Below are positions 49,707-63,200 of a DNA stretch of 64,000 nt, one piece after another. This DNA comes from Carallia brachiata (lineage: Eukaryota > Streptophyta > Magnoliopsida > Malpighiales > Rhizophoraceae): assembly GCA_021464245.1 (NCBI GenBank), contig JADCRB010000040.1:11706161-11770160 (forward strand), given 5' to 3'. The notes under the pieces are model-generated. The model was not told the origin of the DNA, did not search any database, and saw only the letters and a list, made by a program, of their open reading frames with translations. A program made the position numbers and the translations under genes. Position 1 is the first letter of the stretch, and the number at the start of each line of letters is the position of its first letter.

Positions 49707-52045
49707 ATGGAATCCCTAAACACTCCAAGATCACCCCTTCAACCCCCCACGTATGGAGACTTAATCACTGTTCTTAGCATAGATGGCGGGGCAATAAGAG
49801 GAATTATACCAGGAACCATTCTTAGCTTCTTAGAATCCGAGCTTCAGGTGGCTAAGACTTCATGGCTCATCTTAGCATTAAAAAGATCGCGTGTGTGTGT
49901 GCATGTCATGGTTTTTATTGATTGAAACAATAAAATTTTGATGGAATATTGAGGCTAATTACAGAGTCATGGCTTTAACGCTTGCATTATTTTGACATGT
50001 TTTACAGCCCATGTTTATGTTTCTGTGTTTGTACGTATGTTTATACATATCTGACTGCATGTTAATTATTCCAACACATAGAGATATCTGTTCTAGCTAC
50101 CAAAATTGTTTGGTGTGCACGTGCAGAAGCTGGATGGTGAGAAAGCAAGACTTGCCGATTATTTTGATGTGATTGCTGGGACTAGCACTGGTGGCCTAGT
50201 GACGGCCATGTTAACCACCCCAGATGACCAGAACCGCCCTTTGTTCGCTGCCAAAGACATTAACGACTTCTATCTTGAGCACTGTCCCAAAATTTTTCCT
50301 CAAGATAGGTAATACTCGATTTTCACGGTCAAATTATTGAGTTCGGCGATAAGAGTTTTATGCTATAGTGTATACATATATATTTGCAGCTTTACGCTAT
50401 TCTACTTGCCTTCGATGGATTGCTGAGTGCTATAACTGGAAATCAAATTAATTCTCTGCTTACAACAGGTCTCCATTTTCTGCTGCTACAAATCTGGTCA
50501 AGTCTTTGTCAGGACCAAAATATGATGGCAAGTACTTACATAAGCTTGTCAAGGAAAAGCTAGGAGATAAGCGCTTACACCAGACGTTGACCAATGTTGT
50601 GATCCCAACTTTTGACATCAAGCGTCTCCAACCTACAATCTTCTCCAGCTATCAGGTTATTTCTCGCAAATTTGCTTCAGTTTTGCAACCCTTTCCACAA
50701 AGATAACAAACAATTCATATTATTTATATGCCTTGTGGTTCAGGTCAAAAATAACCCGAGCCTGGATGCCCTTCTGTCAGACATATGCATCTCGACTTCA
50801 GCTGCCCCAACCTATCTTCCAGCCCATCATTTTGAAACCAAAGATTCTGCAGGGAATAAAAGGGAATTTGATCTTATTGATGGTGGTGTAGCTGCTAATA
50901 ATCCGGTATATTAATTCGAATAATTGACCTTCGGGATTTAGCCTTTGATCTTTGTGTATGTAGCTGTTAAATTAAAGTCTGATCGATTTTTTTTTCTTCT
51001 TTTTTGGGGTTCCCACTTCAGGCTCTGGTGGCTATGAATGAAGTGATGAAGGGAATTAAGCGGGGCAGTCCTAACTTGTTCCCCATGCAGCCAAAAGACT
51101 ATGGCCGATTCTTAATCCTGTCCTTAGGGACTGGTACAGCAAAAGTTGAAGAAAAGTACGATGCAATTGAGGCGGCTAGCTGGGGTCTATTGGGCTGGCT
51201 AACCAGTGACAATTCCACTCCATTGGTGGATTCCTTCATGCAAGCTAGTGCTGACATGGTTGATATTCATCTTGCCACTCTTTTTCAAGCCCTTCACTCT
51301 GAACAGAATTATATTCGAATTCAGGTATATATTTCATACTCCTCCTTTTGTCTGTCTTACAAAGATATTGGAAAGACAAAAGAAAGAAAATATAGATTTT
51401 GCTGGGACTAGAGACTAAAGAACTCATTTTGTTATTGTTTCTCTGATAAAGTCTTCGTCTTTCTATCGTAAAAATACTGCAGGATGATACACTAACTGGG
51501 ACTTTGTCATCTGTGGATATTTCCACCAAAGAAAACTTGGAGCAGCTCGTGCAAGTGGGTGAAAAGTTGTTGAAGAAACCAGTATCAAGGGTGAATTTGG
51601 ATACTGGCCTCTTAGAGCCTGCTTACGAGACTACAAACGAGCACTCTCTCATAAAGTAAACAACTCTTTAGTCCTTTTATACTTGGTTACAGTAGAGCTG
51701 AGTAGGCCGTCACAAACGGTATTTCATTCTTTTGAAATAGGAGCGGTCACAGACCCTTTTTTGTTATTTCTTTTTTTTTTTTCGATTAAAATGGGATGAT
51801 AGAAAAAAGAGACTATTTCTCATTCTCTCCCTCATAAGGTACGCCGCTGCGTCGGCCTACCTATTTCGATTACAATATTCCATACAACGTTTCTGGTACC
51901 ATTTTTGAGGCCCATTGCTAACCTTGTTGTGTCATGTGTGGGGGATTTTTCCTTTTGCCTGCGTAGGTTGGCTAAAATACTCTCGAACGAAAAGCAGCTT
52001 CGCCAAGCAAGATCACCACATGGAACAGCAGCCGCTCCAAGATGA
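49707..52045 (+). CDS. Patatin-like phospholipase (PLP2-type), DGGA variant
   Basis: Soluble acyl hydrolase of the patatin family, which cleaves fatty acids from galacto- and phospholipids; Arabidopsis PLP2 (407 residues) acts in defence and oxylipin supply. Seven exons: 49707-49847, 50127-50308, 50469-50655, 50744-50905, 51022-51324, 51483-51655, 51967-52045, giving 408 residues, all phases consistent. The catalytic dyad is present: Ser67 in GTSTGG and Asp216 in DGGVAANNP. The oxyanion motif is DGGAIRG (26-32) instead of DGGGIRG, so Gly29 is Ala. No signal peptide is seen, which fits the cytosolic PLP2 group rather than vacuolar tuber patatin. The C-terminus [14 protein letters not shown] is encoded by a small last exon. 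It forms a convergent pair with the gene at 55832-60011. Confidence 0.92.
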
Positions 52046-53802
52046 AGATGATCCATCCGCATATGAAAAAAAAAAAAAAAAAATTATTCTGCAATTATAT
52101 ATGTGCCGAAACTCGAATAAATATGAAGTGGACAGCCAATTTGTTCACCCTCTAACTATTTTTATTTTGTGCTGAAATTCTATGCTTTTGTAATAAAGCC
52201 CTGGTTAATGTTTCCTTGAGGAAAGGGACAGTCTTTAGGTGTTAATATTTATAATTTGGATATGAAAATTTTATTATTGTGTTTTTGTAATTTTCTTTTG
52301 TTGTCAATTGAAGCTTTTTTTAGTCTTTTTTTTGTAATCTTGTTTTCTCTTTAAAAAAATTACTTAAACAGATTCATAAAAAAAGAAAAAAGTTCCCTTA
52401 AGTAAATAGGTTAGAGACTTCGATATGAACTTTAGATTTGAATTTTCAAGTAATTCTATCACTACACTTGTAGTGTGTGGTGCGCTTATACAATAACATG
52501 CACCTTTTTCCCCTACATAAGCAATTATTCATTTAAAATGGAAGACATCATATATGTTTTCTTTGGTAAATTTTTTCCCTCCACCAACCGTCGAACACTG
52601 TTGAAAATAGACTGAACATGTTCAAGGTAACGTCTTCAAGCATAATCTCACCGGTCGAGGTAACATTTTCAAGCACGACGCATCAGAAACATTGACCAAC
52701 ATAGGAAATTTGCATTGATAAAAGGAAAAATAATTTGAGAATTAGAGGGAAAAACAGGTACATCTCTGAGGCACGCAATGTATAAGTTTGGAACTGTGGT
52801 TCTGATTTGTTGAAACGATAAATAATTTATCTCTAACTTGCCTATATATGCAGGCAAACATGATGGCTATAGGATGATAATTTCGCTTATAATTGACTTC
52901 TTGAAAATTAATTTATAAATAGAAATAAATTGATCCATGGGGAGACCCAGTTTAATTAGAAATATATTTGGTGCATGATAAATGTGTCATTCCTATCAAA
53001 ACATTTTATTGGCTGTAGAGGATGAGATCTTTGCATGATTTTTTTTTAAAACATCGAATAACGTGGACCGTCCTCCTACTTTTCATATGATAAGCCTCCC
53101 ATGTTTTCTTTCTGGAAATTAAAATACAATTGACAAAGAGAGGGTCTGATTTTAGCCGGAGTGGTGTGAGCTGTTGCCTCCGCCACCGGGTAGTGTCCTT
53201 ACCTTCTCTTTTTTTAACTGTTGAATTGCCAGCTTTCCAAAAAAAAAAAAAAAAAAACATTTGATAAATTTTCTATGGTATTACAGATATATACACACAC
53301 TTATTAGGATCTCTAAATAGGATATTAGGATCTCATTGGCCTTTTATTTATTGATTTATTTTTTTGGACACCACTTGGAGAAGCGAAAAGTAAACAGTAT
53401 CAGAGACACGATCCTCTATTATAAGAGGTAAAATTGTCCCCCTGAAGTAGAGAAGTAAAAATTGACAATCATATCTCTTACCCTATTCACTTTGCATATC
53501 TCAAAGTTTTTCCCTTGGTATTTTGATACATCTAATGTAGTCTTCTTTCTCTTCTACTATCAGATTGGTTCCTCAACGAAGCCGCCACCAGACTAGCTTC
53601 CGTTCATATCGTAAACGACGGGAATGATTTAACAATGGAGAGACACTGATTCCATCTCTTGATAGTTGAAAGTGAAGATTTGCCATAAAATTAAAGTGGA
53701 TCTTTTGATTTCAATAATTTGTTGGTCTTTGGGATCCTTTGATATATACTTATTTCATTTACAATCGTATTTCATTGTTTTTTTTTTGACAATTCTTGTA
53801 TT

Positions 53803-54199
53803 TAGTGGCGAATCAAAAAATTTAAATAAAGGGGAAAAATAGGTATTAAATTTATTTTTTAATTTTTTATTATAAACAGTAACATAAGTAATAAAATAAT
53901 ATTATTTTATTAATAAATAGTAACTTATGTAGTAAAATGATATTATTGAAAATAAGAAAGCAAAAGTAAAATATAAAATATAAAATTTAGTATGAACGAA
54001 CTATAAATTTTAGTAAAAATAATAATACAAAATATATTTTTTCACCTCATTTTTTGGGGCAATTGAGAGGCAATTGAGAGGGAGCAAAATAGAAATTTGA
54101 AGAAGATAATCGACTAAAACTAGTATAAATTATACCTATAATTAGCATAGACTTTAAATTTGAGGGTGGGCCCTCAAATACATGTAGATCCGCCGATGT
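53803..54199. mobile_element. TIR element with GTGGCGGATC-type ends
   Basis: About 397 bp. The left end TAGTGGCGAATC pairs with the right end GATCCGCCGATGT in inverted orientation, and the 7-bp TTGTATT flanks both sides (53796-53802, 54200-54206). The interior is AT-rich and non-coding. Confidence 0.5.
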
Positions 54200-54373
54200 T
54201 TGTATTCTTTGTTATTCTTGTATTCTTTCATTGTTTTTTCAGCATCGCTTGTCAAGAAAATTAGTACCGGTGCGAAGGAAGTCCCTAGTCCCAGGGCAAC
54301 ATCCCATTCTTTTTTCTATCTTTTTTGGTTAAGGTAAGATGCAAATATTACATGTAACAATAATAGTATTTTG

Positions 54374-54560
54374 CTTTGTGGTTGGCTCAGTTGGTAAGTT
54401 TTTTTTCTCTACTTGAAAGATTTAGAATTCGAATTATACTGATAGCAATTTTTAATGAGTAATATATAAATCTAATATAAATTTTTTTTGAAACCCGTGC
54501 TTTCCTAACCCTAAATTCGGACTTCTCATTACCTTAAACCTTTTGTCACCAAAAAAAGAA
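54374..54560 (+). mobile_element. SINE-like element
   Basis: GTGGTTGGCTCAGTTGGTAA near 54378 is a good pol III A box, and GAATTCGAATTAT near 54426 a degenerate B box. The block ends in an A-rich tail near 54552-54566. No clear target duplication, so it is older than the other SINEs. Confidence 0.5.
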
Positions 54561-54660
54561 AAACATTATTGCACGTAAAATGGTTTTACGTGTTGCACCA
54601 AAAATTGTTTTGATTGTCTAATGCTGCACAAATAGAATACGTATATGCAAGGTATTTATT

Positions 54661-54675
54661 CCCCCCCCCCCCCCC
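54661..54675. repeat. C15 homopolymer
   Basis: Fifteen consecutive C in AT-rich DNA. Confidence 0.95.
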
Positions 54676-55831
54676 AACAGAAAAAACATGCCGTTAACCA
54701 AATTGAGAATTTTAGCCTAAATTTTTGAGTCACAACTCTAAAATAAATTAAAATAAAAATGTTATTGATAATTAATAAAATAATTAATAAATAGATCATA
54801 AACAGTTGATTAATACGCTGGACGTAACTCTTCAAAACGATGACAAGAAGCCATTAACATAACCCTAAAAATTATGTACTTTGTCATCTTGAAGACCGTC
54901 AATTATGTATTCATGTTGTGTGAGAAACAATCTTCAAATTAAGCAAAGCCGGCGTCGCATGAAGACAAATGGAATTGTTGGTAAAATAGCTATCAGTCTT
55001 AAGTTGACTGGTAGAAAATACCAAGGTTTAATCAAAGTCGAGTGTCCTTCAAAATGCTAATGTACCAAAAATACCAATAACATTTTTCTTTTGAAAAAAA
55101 TTAAAAAAAAGAAAAGCCTAATCCACCAACATGTTCACTTATCCCCCCTTTCTCCGTCCACCCTGCGCTCAAATTGAAAAAAAAAAAAAAAACGAAATGT
55201 ACTGATGATGATTGAAGGTGTGTTCTGAAGGATAAAAACTCATGACTATTTGACAGATGGACAATTGGACATTTTAAGGAAACTATAGGGAGACAGGTAA
55301 AGGAGTCAAGAGATCAGATCGGTGGTGGGTTTCACACAATTTTTTTTTTTGTTTGGACAAAAAATTATATATAAACGGTTAAGATAGAAAATGCATACAA
55401 CTAATATAAAAATAAAATATGCATATAGATTTAAAAAATGTTTGTCCATTGTGCTCTATGTAGGTCATAAATTTGTCGATTACAGACAACCGGACCCTTG
55501 TCCCGGTCATGGTCATGTTGTTTTGAAATCAATGCATGATTAGACGACTTGCAAAAAATTTTCCATCTTCACTTCCAAGGAGTTCAAAGAAACCATTACA
55601 AGAAAGAGCAAATAATTTTTCAAGCTGTATCCCATATTAGGGAATACTTATTGAAGCAAATCAAATCAAAACGAATGACAAAGAATGGGAATGGTGGGTT
55701 TAGTACGTGTAACCCAATTACAATGAATCCAATGGGCACTTATTAAAACAAATTGAATGAATGACACATAAACAATCACAAGGCACACAATGAACACGAT
55801 CATCTTCTTCCAACATATCAGTGCGGCTACG

Positions 55832-58800
55832 TTATTTTAACTTCAAATTTGCAACTTTTCCGTGCGGGGACCGAACATGGCGAAGCCGCCTCTCTTCAGA
55901 GAGTAATTTAGCAAACCTAAAACAAGATGTCACAAGTCACAACGTTAATAAACGGAAAATTTTCCAAACTTCGACAAAGGTCAAATATTTAAAGGAAAAT
56001 GATACATGGATTGAGTGGGAATGGATCCAGTGGAGACCAAATTAAATGTTGTGCACATTTTTCGTAAATTTATTGTATATCAACTTTAGTTATAAATTTT
56101 ATAAGTTTACACTTTTTTTTTAATCACTTATAAAGTGTAAAATTGCCAAAGTTGATATTCAACAGATTTATAAAAAATATTTACAAGAGATAACGCGATC
56201 TGTCTGTCAGCCTAGGTAACTACTGTCATATTTCAAAGTATTAAATATTTTGATTGATTTTGCTCAAAAAAAAAAAAAAATTTTGATTGATACCTTGTTA
56301 GGGCCTGTTCATTACTCTCCGAATTGGGACAAGGCTCGGATATGCCAGTGAGCGAGTTCATCCTGGAAACTGGTTTCTTTAACAGTCCTTGGCCAACTTT
56401 CACAAGATCCTCTAGGTTATTTTTGGTGGCTATATCCACAGAAGATATCACGCCACTTAAAGCGTCATCCTACACGAATTTTTCATTCAAAAGCATGAAT
56501 ATTTGTGTATTCGCAAAAAATAACCTAAACATAAAAAATCAGCAATCTCAGAGAATTTGTTTTTGGTCTGTCAATCTCAGAGTTTGCCTGAAAGGATTTT
56601 TCATCTTAAAAAAACCAGAAAACAAAAAAAGTTGAATGTGCAAGGATGTAATGTAATTGCTTAATACACGCACACATATATATGTACCTGAATTCGGAGG
56701 TAATTATCCTCAGAGTGAAGGGCTTGGAAGACCACCGAGAGGTGGAGATGTACCATGTCAGCACTAGCGTGACTAAATATATCAAATATTGGTGTCGAGC
56801 CACCGTTTTTCAGCCAACTCAATATGCCCCATTCTGCTGCCTTAGCTGCACTGTATTTCTCCTCAGTTTTTGGAGATCCGGTTCCTAAAGATATGACAAG
56901 AAATCGTCCGTAGTCCATTGGCTTTATAGGAAAGAAATCGGGGCTTCCCTTAATGATTTCCTTTGTCACTTCACCGATAGCAAGCAACGTCTGATAATTA
57001 ACACAATACCATGACAACACAAATCAATTTAGTCATTTATTTTTTGATAAATCGAATCAATTTAATTTCATTGCCAAGGATTTGGAAAAAAAAAAAAAAG
57101 AAAATATCGTCACATAGCAAAAAATTATAAAATATTGTCACACTTGTATATATAAATATATATGGTGAAAACAAGGAGTCGATCGAGACTATTAATAATT
57201 TCATAAAAAAAGTAACGGGATTTTAATCAAATTAAGATTCTTAGAAATTAATAAGAGAACTTTTAATGCATATACCGGATTATTTGCGGCTACACCACCA
57301 TCTATAAGGTTGAATTCTCTCACTTCTTCTGTCTGTTCATTTTTGGTTATGAAATAGTGGGCTGGAAGATAAGTTGGTGCAGCTGAGGTTGCAATGCATA
57401 TGTCAGAGAGCAACGCATCCAAAGATTGGTCTTTCTTAACCTAAACAAATAATGAAGAGCACATGCAATTAAAGAATTCAATATCAAAGGTAAACAGATT
57501 GTATTAATAACGAAAATGTGTAATAAGTGAAGTTTACGAGGGAAGAAACCTCAAAGCTGGAAAAGATGGTTGGCTGGAGTTTCTTGATATCAAATGTTGG
57601 GATTACAATGTTAGCCAAAGTGCGGTGCAACTTTTTGTCCCCAAGTTTTCCTTCGACGACTTTGTGCAGATATTTCCCGTCGTACTTGGGTCCCGTAAGA
57701 GCTTTTAGCACCTTTTTTATGTGAGGAAATAATCCGAGACTGCTGATTGGAAAACATAACCCCACGTTTTAAAAAAACTACACTTGAGGAAAATATATGT
57801 GCAAATTAATGTATTAACTTCGTTATTTCTATATTACGTCTATACTCCAAATATTTTCCTATAAACAAATAAAGCTAGGAGTATTAAGACTTTTATACTT
57901 TTTTTATGAATGAAGATTAGTACAAATAAATTCAAGTTCTAAGACTTTTGTACCTTTTTTTTTTTTTGATAAATTGATAGGTGTTGTTATTTGAAACGGA
58001 ATGGAAATTATTATACTAAATATGATGTGGTCTAGTCATCTTTTATCTTGTATGTATACCCCAATGCTTAATCACGACATGTGCTTGGTTTTGTTATGTT
58101 CTAGACAAAAACAGGAAAATATTATGAATTTAACAAATTCGCAAACGTTCTACATGTTTTCCAAAAATATGAAAAAAATTACAAATTATTTGCGGTAAAC
58201 GAATAGACTCTAAGTTTGCATATCCATGAAAAAACGAATTATACCTTTTTTGTGGAAAAATTTTAGGGCCTTGATTTAAATAGAACTCCTCGATATCCTT
58301 GGCAGCAAACATGGGTCGATTATTTTCATTTGGAGTCGTTAGCATTGCTGTCAATAGTCCTCCCGTGCTCGTCCCTGCAATTACATCAAAGTAATCTGCT
58401 ATTCTTGCTTCCTCGCCATCCATTTTCTACACCATATTATAAGCAAAAAATTTATTGACTGCATTATTGGTTCGTCTATAAATAGCGCAATTACAAGCAC
58501 ATAAAAGAGTAAACTGAAGGTCACCAACCAAGATGCAGACAGTCACATTAGGACGTAGAATGCAACAGGATACCAAATAAAAGTAAGACCTTCCTACGTA
58601 AACCGAGTGGTGCACCGAAGTAATAAAATACTATTTTTTTGCTTTTTAATAAAACTAAAATTTAGATTTGAATGAGTGTTATTCTAAAATATAAAATGTA
58701 AAATATAGATATCACATAAAATTCGCTAAAAAAAAACCTTTTGAAAGAATTTTTTTTTTTAAAATGGTGAAAAATTTAATATTTTAATAAATGTGTATAT

Positions 58801-60011
58801 TTTCAGTATACATATTCGGTTGGTGTAACATTTTGGATAAAAATATATGTAAAAAGCTATATGCTTATTGCTCTAATGAATATTATAAAGGGAAATGTTG
58901 GGTAGACGGGAGAGAGAAAGATAGAGACTACTGGAGATACGAAAAAGTGGCGGATCCCATCCAGGGTTCCACCCACTTTTTGATTTGAATTTAAATATTA
59001 TTAGGCGCATAATAACTAAAAGGGAAAAATTAGGAATAAATAGAAAATAGTTATAAATTAAAATTTTGGATAATATTAAGTAAATTTATGATATTACGTA
59101 TGTTTAAAATTTAATTTTAAAAAAAAATTAATTTTTTATTGTTTTTTAAAAATTAAATTTATTCATGCCGCCATTCTATAACTATATTTTATATTTTCTT
59201 AATAGAACTCTAAGTAAAATTGATGCACAGCACACTCATGCTTAAAACCTAATGTGCAAAAATTTAAAATAACAAAAAAATTTTAAAACCTGTCAGCTCC
59301 AAGTAACTGGACTTTATTATAAAATATATATGAAAAAATATTAGCATCCTAAGTGTTAGTATATCAAGCGGTCTCCCGATTGAAATTAAAATTAATATTT
59401 TAAAAATAAAACTGATAATTTTTGAAACACTTGTTATTTTTATATTTTAAAAACTATCAGTTTTATTTTAAATTTAAAAATATCTATTTTAATTTCAATT
59501 GAGACACTAATCAAAATAAAAATACTCGAAACATATATGTTTGTTTAATATATATATTGTGAATTGGGTGTATATGTCTTTGCCCTAGCGATTGCCTCCT
59601 GTTTCTACATGCTCTGTCCGTTCACTAAGTCATTCACGCATGCATGCATGGATGCACGTACCTGTTGAATTGCCCTCAGCTCGGATGTGTTATTATTAGA
59701 GCTCCGCATGCATTTTATAAGACGATGATAATGGTAATAAAGGAAACGACTCGATCGTAATGCATTTCTATTCATTCAAGACCCGGCTATCTGCCTTTTA
59801 ATTAGCGCTGTGAAAGGTATGTGAAAAGCCCTAATGTGCCTTGAAAATGCAATAAGACTTCAAAATCTACATATAATACCTGAAGTTCAGACTCTAGAAA
59901 GCTAAGGATGGTTCCAGGAATAACCCCTCTTATTCCACCCCCGTCGATACTCAGAACTGTGATTAGATTTCCATAAGTAGGGGGTTGAAGCGGTGTATTT
60001 CTTCCTTCCAT
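55832..60011 (-). CDS. Patatin-like phospholipase (PLP2-type), canonical motifs
   Basis: Paralogue of the gene at 49707-52045 with the same seven-exon plan: 60011-59880, 58426-58245, 57742-57550, 57440-57276, 56990-56688, 56469-56294, 55916-55832, 411 residues (410 if the alternative exon 3 acceptor at 57739 is used). Exon 2 (182 bases) and exon 5 (303 bases) have the same length in both genes. The oxyanion motif is the normal DGGGIRG (23-29); Ser64 in GTSTGG and Asp216 in DGGVAANNP complete the dyad. The last exon encodes [20 protein letters not shown] and ends NLKLK; it lies beyond a stop-containing intron and is easily missed. Intron 1 is about 1.45 kb and carries a TIR element. Lipid acyl hydrolase, probably cytosolic; substrate preference unknown. 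Confidence 0.92.
58944..59178. mobile_element. TIR-like element in patatin intron 1
   Basis: AAGTGGCGGATCCCATCC on the left and TTCATGCCGCCATT on the right are inverted partners of the same style as the element at 53803-54199. The interior is AT-rich. No convincing target duplication. Confidence 0.35.
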
Positions 60012-60206
60012 TTGTTTATCGGCTTAGAACTTGTGAGCTAGTATCAGATTCAGATGGTGTATGTGACAATGATTTTAAGAGTATTAAAGTTTTCACTAAG
60101 AGGGAAAGAGATTGTACAAGACGCTCGTGGGCTGGGGAGAAATCAAAGCCTAATAAGCACTTGTACTTGCAATTTGATCGATGCTTTCGGGTTCTCTACG
60201 ATACAT

Positions 60207-60215
60207 CTATTTATA
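60207..60215 (-). promoter_or_regulatory. TATA box of minus-strand patatin gene
   Basis: On the minus strand TATAAATAG about 200 bases before the ATG at 60011, implying a 5' UTR of about 170 bases, similar to the plus-strand paralogue. Confidence 0.6.
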
Positions 60216-60219
60216 GACC

Positions 60220-63200
60220 TCAGGTTCTCGTTTTCCAAATTCTAACATTGTCATATGATTCCTTGCATTACATCAAATTTGGCCAAACTCTTGTTTTCAA
60301 AAGTTTTAAAGTGGAATACATGTTTACCTCAATTAAAAGTCCCATCATCTGAAACGTGTGGTGTGGTACTCTTGGGGAAGCATTCAGTACGTATGTGAGA
60401 CTTGTTGGTGAGACTTCACGTGAATTGTAGGTTAGAATGCTTGATATCACGCAGTGAAACGTAAAGACAACTACAAAGTTGGACCAAAAATGATATTCAT
60501 TTTATAGTATCTTTAAGCACCAAGTCGATCAATATTGGTGGGCAAATTAATGTTCATAATAATGTTATTATAATCAGGCACATCATGTGATTTTAATTCT
60601 CTATCTAGCTAATTGCGCAGAAAAGGTCATCGCGGTGTTACTTTGATGCCGAAAGAAAATTAAAGAACAGAAAATAATGAGTGTAGAAAGCAAGAAGCAA
60701 TTTTACAATCAAGAAAGGTGCACCGCGACATATCCTGAAGTATAAAATTTAAGATTTCTGATAGATTACGTACGTATTTTAAAATGTGTGACGGAAAAAG
60801 AATAGATTATCAAACAATCAATTAATAGCACGAAACATGTAATGGCGATTCTTATGCATGAATTTAAAGTAATTGGGATAAAGGTTGGAAAGAAGAACTA
60901 ACAACAAATACATTGAATGTATAACTTTTCAAAGGAACTTTTAAGGGCGGCCTAAACTAGAATTTACATGTTAGAGCTGTAGATCTGACATTTTCATGTT
61001 CAAACAAGGATTCAAACAAAATAACCATAGTTTAGAACTTGCAACATATGTATTTCATTTTAACTATATTTTTAATGTCTTCAAGTAAGCTAGTTTAGTT
61101 TCAAAACTTCCGTAATTTCAAATGAGGAATTGGAGCAACTTGGGGCAGTTATCTTCATTCTCTTCGTGGTCTAGTTTTCTTCCTTTCCTTGCTACTTTGA
61201 ACAAACTAGATGCCTATATATCAAAAACAACTGGAAAAGATTATCTCAAATAATTATAATTGTATCATTGGTAGTCTGTTTTCTTGTGAATGAAAATTAT
61301 TATTATTATCATTATTATTATATTAGAAAAAAATTATTATTACCAAATTGTAGATGGGCCGGAATGATATATGTATTATGAAATTGATTGTGAGGCCTTG
61401 TTATTTTTTCCCTCTATTTTTTTTTTTGAACAGCACAAATATATAATTATGAAATCTATTTTTTCCCTCTATTTTGACGAACAATTAAAGATTCGTGCAT
61501 TGCGTTCTAAATTTTTTTCAAGTCTTGAGTGGGGGAAGAAATTTAATTATCAGTGAGGTCTAAGTTCAAATCTTGATCTCATCTTAGTTTTAAGCCTAAT
61601 AGTCACTGGGATTGAATTCTAAATCTTGATAACGAGAATTATTGGTAACCTATGATACACATCATTTTTTATTATTATACATATATATTGCACGACATTT
61701 GCAAGATAAATGCAAGAAATAATTACTGACGATATAATGGCGTATACATATGGTAGTTGAAACTTTGAAGACTGCAGAAATAATTGCATATTAATCAATT
61801 AGTCTCGAAGTCTCCATGAGGATTTAGGTTCAGAAGCTCATTTTTGGGACGAAGGAAATGCATATAGGAGCCTGCAGCATGCTCGAGATGCATGTTACCA
61901 TGAATCTTCAATGAAACATTCATTGGATGCCTCTCTCTTTTTTTTTTACGTTGTTTTTTTAAAATATAAAAATGCATGGGTTCTGCTGTTGGATTTTTTA
62001 TGTTAGGCAAAAGAGATCAATATAGCAGCCCACGCATGCAGGCTTGCGTGGTTGTACCAAATTTGACTTCCACAAGATGATGGGTTTTGTGTTTGTTGCA
62101 TTGCTTTACTGGTAGAGAATTTTGTACCCTAACTTTGAACGAGTCTCCCACATATATATGGTCAGCGCCATGATTTTTTATTGTTTATCAGAGGCACAGA
62201 CACAAAGTGAGACTCTCTCTCCCTCTCTATAATCTTTGTTGTTCGGCCGTCGAACACATTTATCTGGTTACATTGATTCACGCGTTTTAAAGTCTTGACC
62301 TCTCATTTTAGGTGGATGTTGGACTGTTGGTTAGATTGCCTTTACTAATCTGGGGATAATGGTGGCTTCTAGTTTTTTAAAGGAAAGGCACAGCGAGGTA
62401 TATTTTAAGAAAGGTTCTAAAAGAATGATTTTTTAGGGCAACTATGTCCTATTCATTCATTTTCTGTTTTTGCAATATTTGCTCACTTATTTCTGAGTGT
62501 AAGTATATTCCAATTTTTCGTTTCATAATATTTAGGCTTATTTATGTGTTTTTCAACTGAATCTAATTTAAATTGTTTTTTCTATCACATTTTTCACCGA
62601 GTTAATTAGACTCTTTTGTAGAGTCCAATTAAAAGAAAATTTCGTTTTCATTGATCATGGCAGTCAAGTGGGTATAAGAATAGTTGTTGCAGCCACCACT
62701 ATTTTTTTTTTGGTCTTGAATTTTTTTTTTTGTTTTTGTTTTTGTTTCGTTCTAACCAACGAGATCAATTTTCCCAATTCTCATACCCCATATCCTCATT
62801 TTAGAATTAGAACTCAAGACCACTTAATAAAAATCTAAATTTCTTAGCTAGTCGAAACTTTTGATTCACGTGTAAGTCGGCACAAAATGGTTACCACCTC
62901 ATAATTGATTTATTCATCTGTAACAAGCTCAAACTATAGATGGTTGCATTGGGGAAGGTTTTGACTTTGATGGGGCTTAACTTTTGGTTTACAAGAGAGG
63001 GGACAGAACAAAACTTGGAATGGTCCTTTAGAACAGCTTGGGGAGTCTTGTAAAGTTAGACTTGTGTTTGATCACCTACGTTTTTTAGGGTGATTCTTAA
63101 TAAAATCCTTCTGTCGTTCAAAAAAATAAAACAAGCCCAAACTATAACTTGACCCGGATCCAAATAAATAATTTAAAACTACACAAAAGACGGTCGAGCT

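Larger units (their letters stand above)
52046..55831. other. Intergenic region between convergent patatin genes
   Basis: 3.8 kb between the two stop codons with no supported gene. It holds A runs (for example 53238-53257), a TIR element (53803-54199), a SINE-like block (54374-54560) and a C15 run. I see no third patatin copy here. Confidence 0.5.

Noticed and set aside
56233..56293. Patatin gene ending at the stop shortly after the GTATCA at 56293
   Set aside because: A GT donor at 56293-56292 and an AG acceptor at 55918-55917 join to the family's usual C-terminal exon, so the run-on residues are intron.
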